From Pseudescherichia sp032055545 (GTDB lineage: Bacteria > Pseudomonadota > Gammaproteobacteria > Enterobacterales > Enterobacteriaceae): a stretch of DNA of 26,537 nt. Position numbers and translations under genes: made by a program. The notes under the pieces were generated by a model, which made no database searches, was not told where the DNA came from, and saw nothing but the letters and a program-made list of their open reading frames with translations. The DNA is taken from NCBI GenBank assembly GCA_032055545.1, contig DAMBQR010000054.1:1-26537 (forward strand). Direction: 5' to 3'. This document shows positions 1-7,578 of the stretch, piece by piece (position 1 is the first letter of the stretch; every line of letters begins with the position of its first letter).

Positions 1-29
1 CCACATAGATCATATTTGGGAGTTGGACC

Positions 30-293
30 TTGGCTAATATCAAATCAGCTAAGAAGCGCGCCGTTCAGTCTGAAAAGGCACGCAAGCACAACGCAAGCCG
101 TCGCTCTATGATGCGTACTTTCATCAAGAAAGTATACGCAGCGATTGAAGCTGGCGACAAAGCAGCTGCACAGAAAGCATTTAACGAAATGCAACCGATC
201 GTGGATCGTCAGGCCGCTAAAGGTCTGGTCCACAAAAACAAAGCAGCGCGCCATAAGGCTAACCTGACCGCGCAGATCAACAAAATGGCTTAA
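30..293 (+). CDS. rpsT: 30S ribosomal protein S20
   Basis: This encodes ribosomal protein S20, which binds 16S rRNA in the body of the 30S subunit. The 87-residue product is the usual length and is rich in Lys, Arg and Ala along its whole length. It opens MANIKSAKKRAVQSEKARKH, which is the S20 N-terminus. The start codon is TTG at 30-32, preceded by a GGGAG element at about 18-22. A UUG start is the known and regulatory start in E. coli, where S20 represses its own translation. Only 29 bases of leader are in the window, so the promoters are off the left edge. The gene converges on nhaA and shares a terminator with it. Confidence 0.98.
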   Translation: MANIKSAKKRAVQSEKARKHNASRRSMMRTFIKKVYAAIEAGDKAAAQKAFNEMQPIVDRQAAKGLVHKNKAARHKANLTAQINKMA

Positions 294-314
294 TCGCCAC
301 CCGTTGAGCTTTGT

Positions 315-343
315 TAAAAAAACCCGCTAAGGCGGGTTTTTTT
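315..343. terminator. Bidirectional terminator between rpsT and nhaA
   Basis: The stem AACCCGC (321-327) pairs with GCGGGTT (332-338) around a TAAG loop. A run of A lies on the left and a run of T on the right, so the structure has a U-tract in either direction. It ends rpsT on the plus strand and nhaA on the minus strand. Confidence 0.9.
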
Positions 344-352
344 ACGTCTGGA

Positions 353-1522
353 CTACGCTACTGGCGCTTTAAAACGCATTCTCAACAGCAAGTAACCTAT
401 CACCGCTGACAGCAGCGAGCCGGTCAGAATGCCCAGCTTAGCCCAGTCCACCAGCTCAGGGTCGATACCGTCAAACGCCAGGTTAGTGATGAAGATAGAC
501 ATCGTAAAGCCGATGCCACACAGCACACCGACGGCCATTATCTGGTTAAACTGCGCGCCGTGGGGCAGCTTTGCCAGCCCCAGACGCAGCGCCAGCCAGG
601 TAAAGAGAGTAATGCCCAGCGGCTTGCCGATAAGCAGACCGGCAATGATTCCCAGCGGCAGCATCGAGGCCAGCCCGCTCAGCGTCACACCCTGCAATGG
701 CACTCCCGCGTTGGCAAAGGCAAACAGCGGCAGAATAAGCCAGCCAACCCACGGATGAAGCACATGCTCCAGCTGGCGGGAGGGTGATACCCCCTCTTCT
801 TTCGTTAATGGGATAAAGAACCCAAGGATCACCCCGGCGATGGTGGCGTGAACGCCTGATTTCAGTACCGCCGTCCAGAGAACCAGACCAACCAGAATAT
901 AGAGGCCGGTGCGCCGCACGTTGAGAGCATTCATTACTGCCAGCACCACGATGGACAGCGCAGCGACGCCCAGCGACACCATCGACAGCTCGCTGGTATA
1001 GAACAGGGCAATAATGACGATGGCTCCCAGGTCGTCGATAATCGCCAGCGCCATCAGAAAGATCTTCAGCGCGGGCGGAATGCGGCTACCCAGCAGCGCC
1101 AGCACGCCCAGCGCAAAGGCGATATCAGTTGCGGTAGGAATGGCCCAGCCGTGGCTGACCACCGGATCGTGCGCGTTAAACAGCAGGAAAATCAGCGCCG
1201 GGACAACCATCCCGCCGAGGGCGGCAATCACCGGAAATATCGCCTGGTGACGGCTGGCCAACGCCCCCTGCACCAGCTCACGCTTTACCTCCAGACCGAT
1301 CAGCAGAAAGAAGACGGCCATCAGGGCATCGTTGATAAACAGCAGCATGTTTTTGTTGATGTCGAGCGCACCGGCCCTGAACTGCACCGGCAGATCGAGA
1401 AAGGCACGGTAGGCTTCCTGAGTGGCGCCCAGATTGGCGCAAAGCATAGCCAGCAGAGCAGCAACGATAAGCGTCACGCCCCCGGACGCATCGCTGTTAA
1501 TAAAGCGGCGCAAATGTTTCAC
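353..1522 (-). CDS. nhaA: Na+/H+ antiporter NhaA
   Basis: NhaA is the inner-membrane electrogenic antiporter that expels Na+ (and Li+) in exchange for protons, giving sodium tolerance and pH control at alkaline pH. The 389-residue protein matches the E. coli length within one residue and is almost entirely hydrophobic helices. The discontinuous-helix motif TATDIAFALG carries Asp133, and AIIDDLGAI carries the ion-binding pair Asp163/Asp164. The start is GTG at 1520-1522, with AAGGAG about eight bases upstream; E. coli nhaA also uses GTG. In E. coli this gene is followed by nhaR, its LysR-type activator. Here the next gene downstream is rpsT, so nhaR is absent from the locus and control must differ. 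Only about 75 bases separate the start from the terminator of the preceding cluster. Confidence 0.98.
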   Translation of the reverse strand: MKHLRRFINSDASGGVTLIVAALLAMLCANLGATQEAYRAFLDLPVQFRAGALDINKNMLLFINDALMAVFFLLIGLEVKRELVQGALASRHQAIFPVIAALGGMVVPALIFLLFNAHDPVVSHGWAIPTATDIAFALGVLALLGSRIPPALKIFLMALAIIDDLGAIVIIALFYTSELSMVSLGVAALSIVVLAVMNALNVRRTGLYILVGLVLWTAVLKSGVHATIAGVILGFFIPLTKEEGVSPSRQLEHVLHPWVGWLILPLFAFANAGVPLQGVTLSGLASMLPLGIIAGLLIGKPLGITLFTWLALRLGLAKLPHGAQFNQIMAVGVLCGIGFTMSIFITNLAFDGIDPELVDWAKLGILTGSLLSAVIGYLLLRMRFKAPVA

Positions 1523-1597
1523 AACGGCTCCTTCTGTAGAATTTACTTAATGTCTGAAACAGTTTAACCGTCTGGATCGCCAGGGGACAGAAATAAT

Positions 1598-1622
1598 AAA
1601 AAAGCCCGAACGGGTGTCGGGC
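1598..1622 (-). terminator. Terminator of the sulfate-ester gene cluster
   Basis: Read on the minus strand, GCCCGA (1622-1617) pairs with TCGGGC (1609-1604) around a seven-base loop and is followed by six T. It lies about 35 bases beyond the sulfotransferase stop codon and ends the five-gene minus-strand cluster before nhaA. Confidence 0.88.
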
Positions 1623-1657
1623 CTGAAATGGGATTGGCAGATACCTAACGCGACAAT

Positions 1658-3373
1658 TTATGCATAAAGTGCCATTTTATAGACGCGGAAGCTGGTGATA
1701 TCGTAGCGATACCCCTCCCCACCGGTGGCTTCACTCTTGTAATAGCCCGAGGATATTGCCGCTTCAAAAAGTATAGATTTGGTAGCAGGCTCAATTTCCT
1801 GCAACAGCAGATTCCCCATAACCTCACTGCCTTCCTGCGGATCGATAAGATCGCTATCCCCCGGCTGACATGAAACCGCCCGGCCATTTTCATCAAAGGT
1901 GCAGTCGCCAAAATGCACCACGATATTACCGTTTGGCAGGATCTCTTTCGCGCTCACACAGCTGCTGTAGCCACGTGCCCCCATCTCCTTACCGTACTCA
2001 AAGGGACGCATAACGGTCATTGTATTCAGGTTGATGATGAAATGAACAATTCGGCTGTAGTTATCCGGTGGTAACAGACTTTTATTGTCGTCACGTGAGC
2101 GGAAGTTACCATTATCAAAGACCATAAATTCAACGATACCTGGCTCATCATTTGGAATCTCTGTAACGTTATGCTGACCCCACGTCCAGAAATCGCGGTT
2201 TGCGGCATCTACATCCTCAGGGTGACTAAAGTCATAAAGCGGTGCTCCATCATCATCAACCGGCGTCAGCAGATAAGGCTGTAGTGCTTCATTCCACGCT
2301 TCGTGGGTAGACATAATGAAGCGTAGCGCCTCAGTTTCCAGATCGATGCCAAAGACTGCACTCTGGTGTCGGCCCGAAGCGATGAGAAGATGATTGGTCT
2401 CATTGATATAGCTTTGGTTAATATGCAGCCAGTCTTTTACCGTCGGATCTTCACCTGGAGCGGTACCTGACGGCCTTGACTCGCGCTGTGGATCGAGAAT
2501 TTGCGCCATGTCGTAATAGGCAATCTCCAGACCCGTTGTCAGGTCAACGACTGAGACGCCATCCTCATTAGTGTGCAATGCATCCGGACGGCCAGCGGTA
2601 TACTCCGACGGCGCCACAATCGTGCTGCTGTCCCATTGCCAAATAGAGTGGTGGAACTGATTGTCCAGCACATAGAAAGCATACAGACGCCCCATCATGT
2701 CAAACTCATACATGTTCAGATAGGTGTTATTTGCTTCTGACGTCGTCAGAAAATGGCCGTTATCAATCCGTACCAGATTGTAAGAAGGAAACGCTTTCGT
2801 CACGTACCAGCGTACGATCCCGTTTTGGTCCAGCGCATAGTTATAACGATCAAAATGGGTAATAAAGTAGTAACCGGGAGCCATTTTTGTTGCATCCGTA
2901 ACCGGCTGAGTCACGCTAATAACAGGAAAACCCAATGTGACATCGGCAGAGTCTGTTGCGGGTAAAGTCTGAGTTGTAATGGCATAAGCGGCAATTTCCA
3001 CACCGTCAGAAAGAAAAAAGATCAGGTTTTCACTACCAGCCACAAGGCCGAGAATCGGCACCAGGTTCGCGCCCACGCTGAGCCTTACGACCTGTTCCGT
3101 CAGCACTGCTGTTTTTGCCCTATCCTGGATCTGTAAAGTAATTTCACGGTTTTCACTGCTCCATACTCCTGCATAGGCACTTAAAGGGGCAGTGCCATAA
3201 GGGTTAAGAGTGATGTGGGCATTATCCAGCGTATTCTTTTCGGTAATCTGAGTAAGGCTATCCTGATAAATTGCCGTATGACTCATTACCATAGAATTAT
3301 TGCGATCGACACCCTGATTGATCGCAGGACGAGGGGCAGGAAGGGTATCGCGTTGAATAGCAGTTTTTTTCAT
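1658..3373 (-). CDS. Arylsulfate sulfotransferase (ASST family), no signal peptide
   Basis: The 571-residue protein belongs to the arylsulfotransferase (AssT/AstA) beta-propeller family, which moves a sulfuryl group from a phenolic sulfate ester to another phenol through a sulfohistidine and without PAPS. By comparison with uropathogenic E. coli AssT (from memory: His252, His356, Arg374, His436), the matching residues are His242 in FHHSIWQWD, His317 in DWLHINQS, Arg335 in ASGRHQSA, and the presumed nucleophile His401 in WTWGQHNVTEI. The spacing from His317 to Arg335 is the same 18 residues. Known periplasmic AssT has a signal peptide and a DsbL-formed disulfide shortly before the nucleophile. 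This protein starts MKKTAIQRDTLPAPRP with no hydrophobic stretch, and an in-frame TAG lies just upstream. It has no Cys between residues 340 and 400; its Cys are at 472, 491 and 502. No dsbL/dsbI pair is nearby. GGAGAG precedes the ATG. It is the last gene of the cluster. Location and substrate are unknown. Confidence 0.85.
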   Translation of the reverse strand: MKKTAIQRDTLPAPRPAINQGVDRNNSMVMSHTAIYQDSLTQITEKNTLDNAHITLNPYGTAPLSAYAGVWSSENREITLQIQDRAKTAVLTEQVVRLSVGANLVPILGLVAGSENLIFFLSDGVEIAAYAITTQTLPATDSADVTLGFPVISVTQPVTDATKMAPGYYFITHFDRYNYALDQNGIVRWYVTKAFPSYNLVRIDNGHFLTTSEANNTYLNMYEFDMMGRLYAFYVLDNQFHHSIWQWDSSTIVAPSEYTAGRPDALHTNEDGVSVVDLTTGLEIAYYDMAQILDPQRESRPSGTAPGEDPTVKDWLHINQSYINETNHLLIASGRHQSAVFGIDLETEALRFIMSTHEAWNEALQPYLLTPVDDDGAPLYDFSHPEDVDAANRDFWTWGQHNVTEIPNDEPGIVEFMVFDNGNFRSRDDNKSLLPPDNYSRIVHFIINLNTMTVMRPFEYGKEMGARGYSSCVSAKEILPNGNIVVHFGDCTFDENGRAVSCQPGDSDLIDPQEGSEVMGNLLLQEIEPATKSILFEAAISSGYYKSEATGGEGYRYDITSFRVYKMALYA

Positions 3374-3487
3374 AATAACTCTCCAGCATATCTATTTTTC
3401 AGTTTGCAACATTGCCGGGAGAGGTAATACATCAGCACCGCTCGGTTTTAAGAGCAAAAACAGCGCGATCTGCATTAAAAATTGCCT

Positions 3488-4744
3488 TTATGCCACTGTA
3501 TTGAGCATTTTATTATACTCATACTTAAGGTACTCCAGCGTAGCTGTCACATTGGCCGGTGACAATCGACCAAGCTGTGAATAAACAGGATGCCCATGCA
3601 AATATTGCATAAACATGGTGGCACTTTTAAGGGTTGCATGACGCTGAGCACTGCTTTTTTTGTTGCCTGTGAGATTACAAACGGCCATTGCATAGTCAGG
3701 CGTTGAGAATGTTCGCCAGATGTTATTACGGATCCCCCCGCTCAGAAAAAGACGCGGAGGGATATCACGTTGCGGAGGCTGCAAACCCCGCTCCCGAACA
3801 AAAGCAATATGGCTTCGCCCTTGCTGCACGTAAGTCAGATTTGCCATCATGCATCCGCCTAAAATAAAGCACTCATGATCGATGTAATGCTGCACATTCA
3901 AGGAGTGCTCGTCGGTCAGCTTCCGAACCAATTCAAAATGCCGATAGGCGGGTAAGACTGGTTTTACCAGCATGCCAGCATCGTTTTTATGCAGTGTCGC
4001 TGAGCCATAATCGATATCAAAAAGCGTATCCCGGCGCATAGTAAGCGACTCTTTTCGTTTAACCAGCTGTGTTAACGTTCCTGCTGGAAAACGCTCCTCA
4101 TAATGGGAAGTATATTGAAACGCTTTTTCTACCGGGTACGCTGAGTAATTCGTCGAAATAGCCACCACCTTACCGCTCTGCTCCTCTGCGGTGACTAATA
4201 CATACAACCGGCTACTGCTGTTGTTATAACAGACATAAAACGCCCGCGTACTGAGAGTGATATCGAGAGTGGAAAATGCCCACAGACATTCATGTTGATT
4301 GGCGCTGCGGGAGAGCTTGCTTAACTCCCGACTAAGGCCTGTGCTATCTAATCCCAGACTGGTTCGGATAGCAGCCAGCGACGCTCCTTCGTAAATCAGA
4401 CTGGAAAGCAGCGCCTGGCGGTGGTCGTTTTTTTGCCGTTTCGACATTATAAATGTTTTATGGCAGTCGCCGCAGTAAATCCGGCGTTCCCCCAGACAAG
4501 AAAAGCCATATTTTTTCAATGAACTTCCGCCACAGTTTGGACACTGTTTTATCAAACCTTTCCAGGAGTGATTAGCGCTCTGACGAAACAGATTCAATGA
4601 TGTCGATGAGATAACAGGGAATAGAAACCCGCACGCCCGACAGAGCACATTCTTACCCTGCATGAGATAGTCTGGGCTATGCAGAATGCCAAAATTGCTA
4701 CAGCCCAGGGTCTTACAGCAGTTTACATTGATATTTTCAAACAT
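3488..4744 (-). CDS. IS1-InsA-like zinc-ribbon and HTH protein, function unknown
   Basis: I do not recognise a characterised function. Numbered from the ATG at 4742-4744, the 418-residue protein has two N-terminal zinc ribbons: Cys10/Cys15 with Cys35/Cys38, then CPNC at 68-71 with CGDC at 91-94 followed by HKTF. The second strongly resembles the ribbon of IS1 InsA. A helix-turn-helix follows at about 110-140 (YEGASLAAIRTSLGLDSTGL). The central part (AFSTLDITLSTRAFYVCYNN) has the look of the first strands of an RNase-H/DDE fold, but I cannot identify a complete catalytic triad. No terminal inverted repeats are seen around it. The start at 4744 is preferred over the ATG at 4765 because GGGAGG lies seven bases upstream of it; the upstream ATG abuts the maturase stop. 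It sits between the maturase and the sulfotransferase in one operon, so a regulatory role is an inference from context only. Confidence 0.75.
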   Translation of the reverse strand: MFENINVNCCKTLGCSNFGILHSPDYLMQGKNVLCRACGFLFPVISSTSLNLFRQSANHSWKGLIKQCPNCGGSSLKKYGFSCLGERRIYCGDCHKTFIMSKRQKNDHRQALLSSLIYEGASLAAIRTSLGLDSTGLSRELSKLSRSANQHECLWAFSTLDITLSTRAFYVCYNNSSSRLYVLVTAEEQSGKVVAISTNYSAYPVEKAFQYTSHYEERFPAGTLTQLVKRKESLTMRRDTLFDIDYGSATLHKNDAGMLVKPVLPAYRHFELVRKLTDEHSLNVQHYIDHECFILGGCMMANLTYVQQGRSHIAFVRERGLQPPQRDIPPRLFLSGGIRNNIWRTFSTPDYAMAVCNLTGNKKSSAQRHATLKSATMFMQYLHGHPVYSQLGRLSPANVTATLEYLKYEYNKMLNTVA

Positions 4745-4765
4745 ATATACCTCCCTGCCCCTCAT

Positions 4766-5962
4766 TCAGACCAATATCGTCCGAATTTCTGCTGGAGAGA
4801 GATCGTTTTGGTAAAGCATTTTCATTGCGCCCATTAAGGGCGCGGTATGCGAGAAAAAAATCTTATAGCCTGCACACAGATAATTCTGCTTTAGCGGCCC
4901 TGTTGATGATGGCAAAAAACGATGTTTAGGACAGCCACCATGACAGGCAAATTTCCACTGGCATAGATGACACGCCTGCGCCATTAATCGATGTTTATCA
5001 CTACCGAAATGATGGTTTTGTTTACCTGAATTCATTTCACGTAACGTCTGGTTATAGATATTCCCCAGCTTATATTGCGGGTAGACGAAGTGATCGCAAT
5101 TATAGACGTCACCGTTCATTTCCATTGCGAAGGCGCTCCCGCACTCCGGAGCAAAAATGCAGACCTGAGGAGGAAGACCACACCAGGCCGCCAGAGTATG
5201 TTCAAACAGCTGAATGCCGATTTCTCCTATATCCTCGCGGATCCAGATATCAAAAATGGCGTTGAGAAAATGGCCAAACTGTTCGGCGTCCACTGACCAG
5301 GGCATCATATTGACTTTACCCTCCTGCGGGTGCGCCAACGTTGGGCTGTCATTATCAGCTTGTCTCTCTACCAGCGGGATAAACTGCATATAGCGGCTAC
5401 CCAGCGCTCTGAGATACTCATACACCCGTTTCGGATGATGCATATTGCTGCGATGGACCACGGTAAGCGTATTGAACTCGACGTCATGCTCCGCCAGGCA
5501 GCGAATGGCCTGTTCCACTTTTGCATGCGTCGGTTTTCCAGCGCGTGTTAAACGCCATGCGTCGTGTAGTTCAGCATCACCATCAATGGATATGCCTACC
5601 AGAAACTGATGCTGATTAAAGAAACGTGCCCACTCTATATCAATAAGCATGCCATTGGTCTGGAATGTATTAATGATAGTTTTTCCGTTAGCGTAACGCT
5701 GCTGCAACTCGACCGCTTTTTGATAGAACGGTAGCTCCATCAGCGTCGGCTCCCCACCCTGCCATGCAAAAATGACCTCATCCACATCTTGCGCGGCAAT
5801 ATGCTGCCTGGTGAATAGCTCAAGCGTCGCCTCAGACATCCGATAATGCCCTTTTCGCTCAGGATAAAGTCTCCCTTTTTCAAGATAGAAGCAGTAGCGA
5901 CAGTCAAGGTTACAGACCGATCCCGTTGGTTTAACCATCACCTGACAACTTTTTTTCTGCAT
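4766..5962 (-). CDS. Anaerobic sulfatase-maturating radical SAM enzyme (AslB-like)
   Basis: The 398-residue enzyme is predicted to oxidise the active-site Cys (or Ser) of an unfolded sulfatase to formylglycine in the cytoplasm, using SAM and iron-sulfur clusters. The radical-SAM motif Cys17-x3-Cys21-x2-Cys24 is in GSVCNLDCRYCFYLEKG. IFAWQGGEPTL and FQTNGMLID are typical of the family. The C-terminal half has SPASM-type cysteines, including CIFAPECGSAF, DVYNCDHF and CHLCQWKFACHGGCPKHRF, which would bind the auxiliary clusters. The ATG at 5960-5962 follows CAGGGCG; a longer frame from TTG at 5983 has no better ribosome site. It lies about 100 bases after the sulfatase gene, the classic sulfatase/anSME pairing as in E. 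coli aslA/aslB. Such enzymes work without oxygen, which suggests that the pathway is used anaerobically. Confidence 0.92.
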   Translation of the reverse strand: MQKKSCQVMVKPTGSVCNLDCRYCFYLEKGRLYPERKGHYRMSEATLELFTRQHIAAQDVDEVIFAWQGGEPTLMELPFYQKAVELQQRYANGKTIINTFQTNGMLIDIEWARFFNQHQFLVGISIDGDAELHDAWRLTRAGKPTHAKVEQAIRCLAEHDVEFNTLTVVHRSNMHHPKRVYEYLRALGSRYMQFIPLVERQADNDSPTLAHPQEGKVNMMPWSVDAEQFGHFLNAIFDIWIREDIGEIGIQLFEHTLAAWCGLPPQVCIFAPECGSAFAMEMNGDVYNCDHFVYPQYKLGNIYNQTLREMNSGKQNHHFGSDKHRLMAQACHLCQWKFACHGGCPKHRFLPSSTGPLKQNYLCAGYKIFFSHTAPLMGAMKMLYQNDLSPAEIRTILV

Positions 5963-5988
5963 AATGTAACGCCCTGAAATCAAACAAC

Positions 5989-6016
5989 CTGATTCGGTAC
6001 AAACGTACCGAATCAG
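5989..6016. repeat. Perfect 12-bp inverted repeat between sulfatase and maturase genes
   Basis: CTGATTCGGTAC (5989-6000) and GTACCGAATCAG (6005-6016) are exact reverse complements around AAAC. No U-tract follows on the minus strand, so it does not look like a simple terminator. In the transcript it would form a strong hairpin just after the sulfatase frame. Confidence 0.8.
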
Positions 6017-6064
6017 ATGAGCATTGCCCTGAATGGCATACCTTTACTTGTTATAATTACTCTG

Positions 6065-7558
6065 TTATCCCCAGGTTACAGGCGTTGGCTTATCACCGCG
6101 GGCTTTCATCAGTGAGTCATTATCAATACTGGCTTTATATTTCAGGAATTTGTCGTACAGCTCTTTTTCAATAGCAGGTTGTTTACCTAGCTGATTGAGG
6201 GTCTCATAGCGATCGCTTTTCAGATTATAAAGATACTTAGGTCTGTTTTGGCGATCGACAATCATCTTCCACTCCCCGTCCCGAATCGCCCACTCATCCG
6301 TAGGATCGTCCTGGAAAGGCATATCTATGCCGAAGATAAGCGGTTTTTGCCGTTTTAAGGTTTTTTTCTCCAGCAGCGGTACCAGTGACTGGCCGTCGTA
6401 GGTGCGATCGGAAGGCAACGTAAAGTCCATCATCTGCGCCAGCGTTGGTAGCCAATCAAGTCCGTAGGCAGGCGTATCGGTCACCATTCCCTGCGGGATA
6501 TGCTTGCCATATTTAACGATCGCCGGAACACGAATCCCCCCTTCCCACAGGTTATCTTTGCGACCACGTAAACCATCTGTCTCGCCGGCAAGATTCAGCT
6601 CATATATCTTCCGCGCTTCACGGGTTACCGGACCATTATCACTGGTAAAGATAACGATGGTGTTATCTTCCTCACCCATCGCTTTGATTTTTTCGAGCAC
6701 CTTACCGACCTGTGCATCCATATAGCTGATGTTCGCGTAATATTCACCGGTGCCGCGCCACGGTTTATCAGCCCAGTCGCCATAGAACAGATCTGGATGC
6801 TGTTTCTGATATTCGCTCATATAGGATGAGTACATATCGAGATACTTTTTCGGCGACGCCAGCGGACTATGTACTTCGGTAAAGGCGACGTATAAGAAAA
6901 ATGGCTTATCGTCTTTTTTGTTATCTAGCCAGTTGACTACTTCAGAGCTGACGAACTCGCCGCTCATTTTATCAGCTCGCCCAATATGCTTGCCATTACG
7001 CAACCAACCTGTTGGATGCACAACGCCATAGCGAGGGCGTTCTTTAGCGTTATCTAACGTTGAGTCCGTGACAAACCCGGCAGGGTTAACGAGGCTATAA
7101 TCGAACCCCATATCTTTTGCCTGTGGTTGATCGGTACGATCTCCACCCGCGTTCAGGTGCAGTTTGCCCACCATTGCCGTATCGTAACCCTGCTGTTTCA
7201 GCAGATTAGCAATCGTCAGTTCGTTACGTCCCAGCGCCACATTTTTACCTTCTGGGATCCAGGAACGAATGCTGGTACGAAAAGGCATTCGTCCCGTTAA
7301 CAGGCCTGCGCGAGAAGGAGAACATAACGGTGCAGGGGCATAATAGTCAGTAAACTTCACCCCCTCCTGCGCAAGCTTATCAATGTTTGGCGTCTTCACA
7401 ATCTGGTGACCATAAGTAGCAAGGTCACCGTAACCTAAATCATCTGCCAGAATAATGACCAGATTAGGGCGCTTTGGTGTCGCGGCATGTGCAGTTGATA
7501 ATACAGTTCCTGCACACAGCGCTAATCCGATCATACTGGCAACAACTGTTCTTTTCAT
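6065..7558 (-). CDS. Exported formylglycine-dependent sulfatase (Cys-type)
   Basis: The 497-residue protein is a type I sulfatase that hydrolyses sulfate esters. Residues 1-25 form a signal peptide (basic start, hydrophobic core, AHA before the mature protein at Ala26), so it acts in the periplasm. The metal-binding pair Asp39/Asp40 is in LVIILADDLGYGD. The signature CSPSRAGLLTGR places the residue to be converted to formylglycine at Cys79. IVIFTSDNGP is the second metal site. The Cys-type signature can be matured in E. coli-like bacteria by an unidentified route or by the radical-SAM enzyme encoded just downstream. GAGGAG lies six bases before the ATG. The upstream channel gene ends about 20 bases before it, so the two are co-transcribed. 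The substrate cannot be read from the sequence; assigning the name aslA would be unsafe because the length and N-terminus differ from my recollection of E. coli AslA. Confidence 0.92.
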   Translation of the reverse strand: MKRTVVASMIGLALCAGTVLSTAHAATPKRPNLVIILADDLGYGDLATYGHQIVKTPNIDKLAQEGVKFTDYYAPAPLCSPSRAGLLTGRMPFRTSIRSWIPEGKNVALGRNELTIANLLKQQGYDTAMVGKLHLNAGGDRTDQPQAKDMGFDYSLVNPAGFVTDSTLDNAKERPRYGVVHPTGWLRNGKHIGRADKMSGEFVSSEVVNWLDNKKDDKPFFLYVAFTEVHSPLASPKKYLDMYSSYMSEYQKQHPDLFYGDWADKPWRGTGEYYANISYMDAQVGKVLEKIKAMGEEDNTIVIFTSDNGPVTREARKIYELNLAGETDGLRGRKDNLWEGGIRVPAIVKYGKHIPQGMVTDTPAYGLDWLPTLAQMMDFTLPSDRTYDGQSLVPLLEKKTLKRQKPLIFGIDMPFQDDPTDEWAIRDGEWKMIVDRQNRPKYLYNLKSDRYETLNQLGKQPAIEKELYDKFLKYKASIDNDSLMKARGDKPTPVTWG

Positions 7559-7578
7559 TTTAACTCCTCGCCTTTTAA

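Noticed and set aside
3488..4744. A complete insertion sequence
   Set aside because: The zinc ribbon is IS1-like, but no terminal inverted repeats, target duplication or second transposase frame are visible, and the gene has operon spacing with its neighbours.
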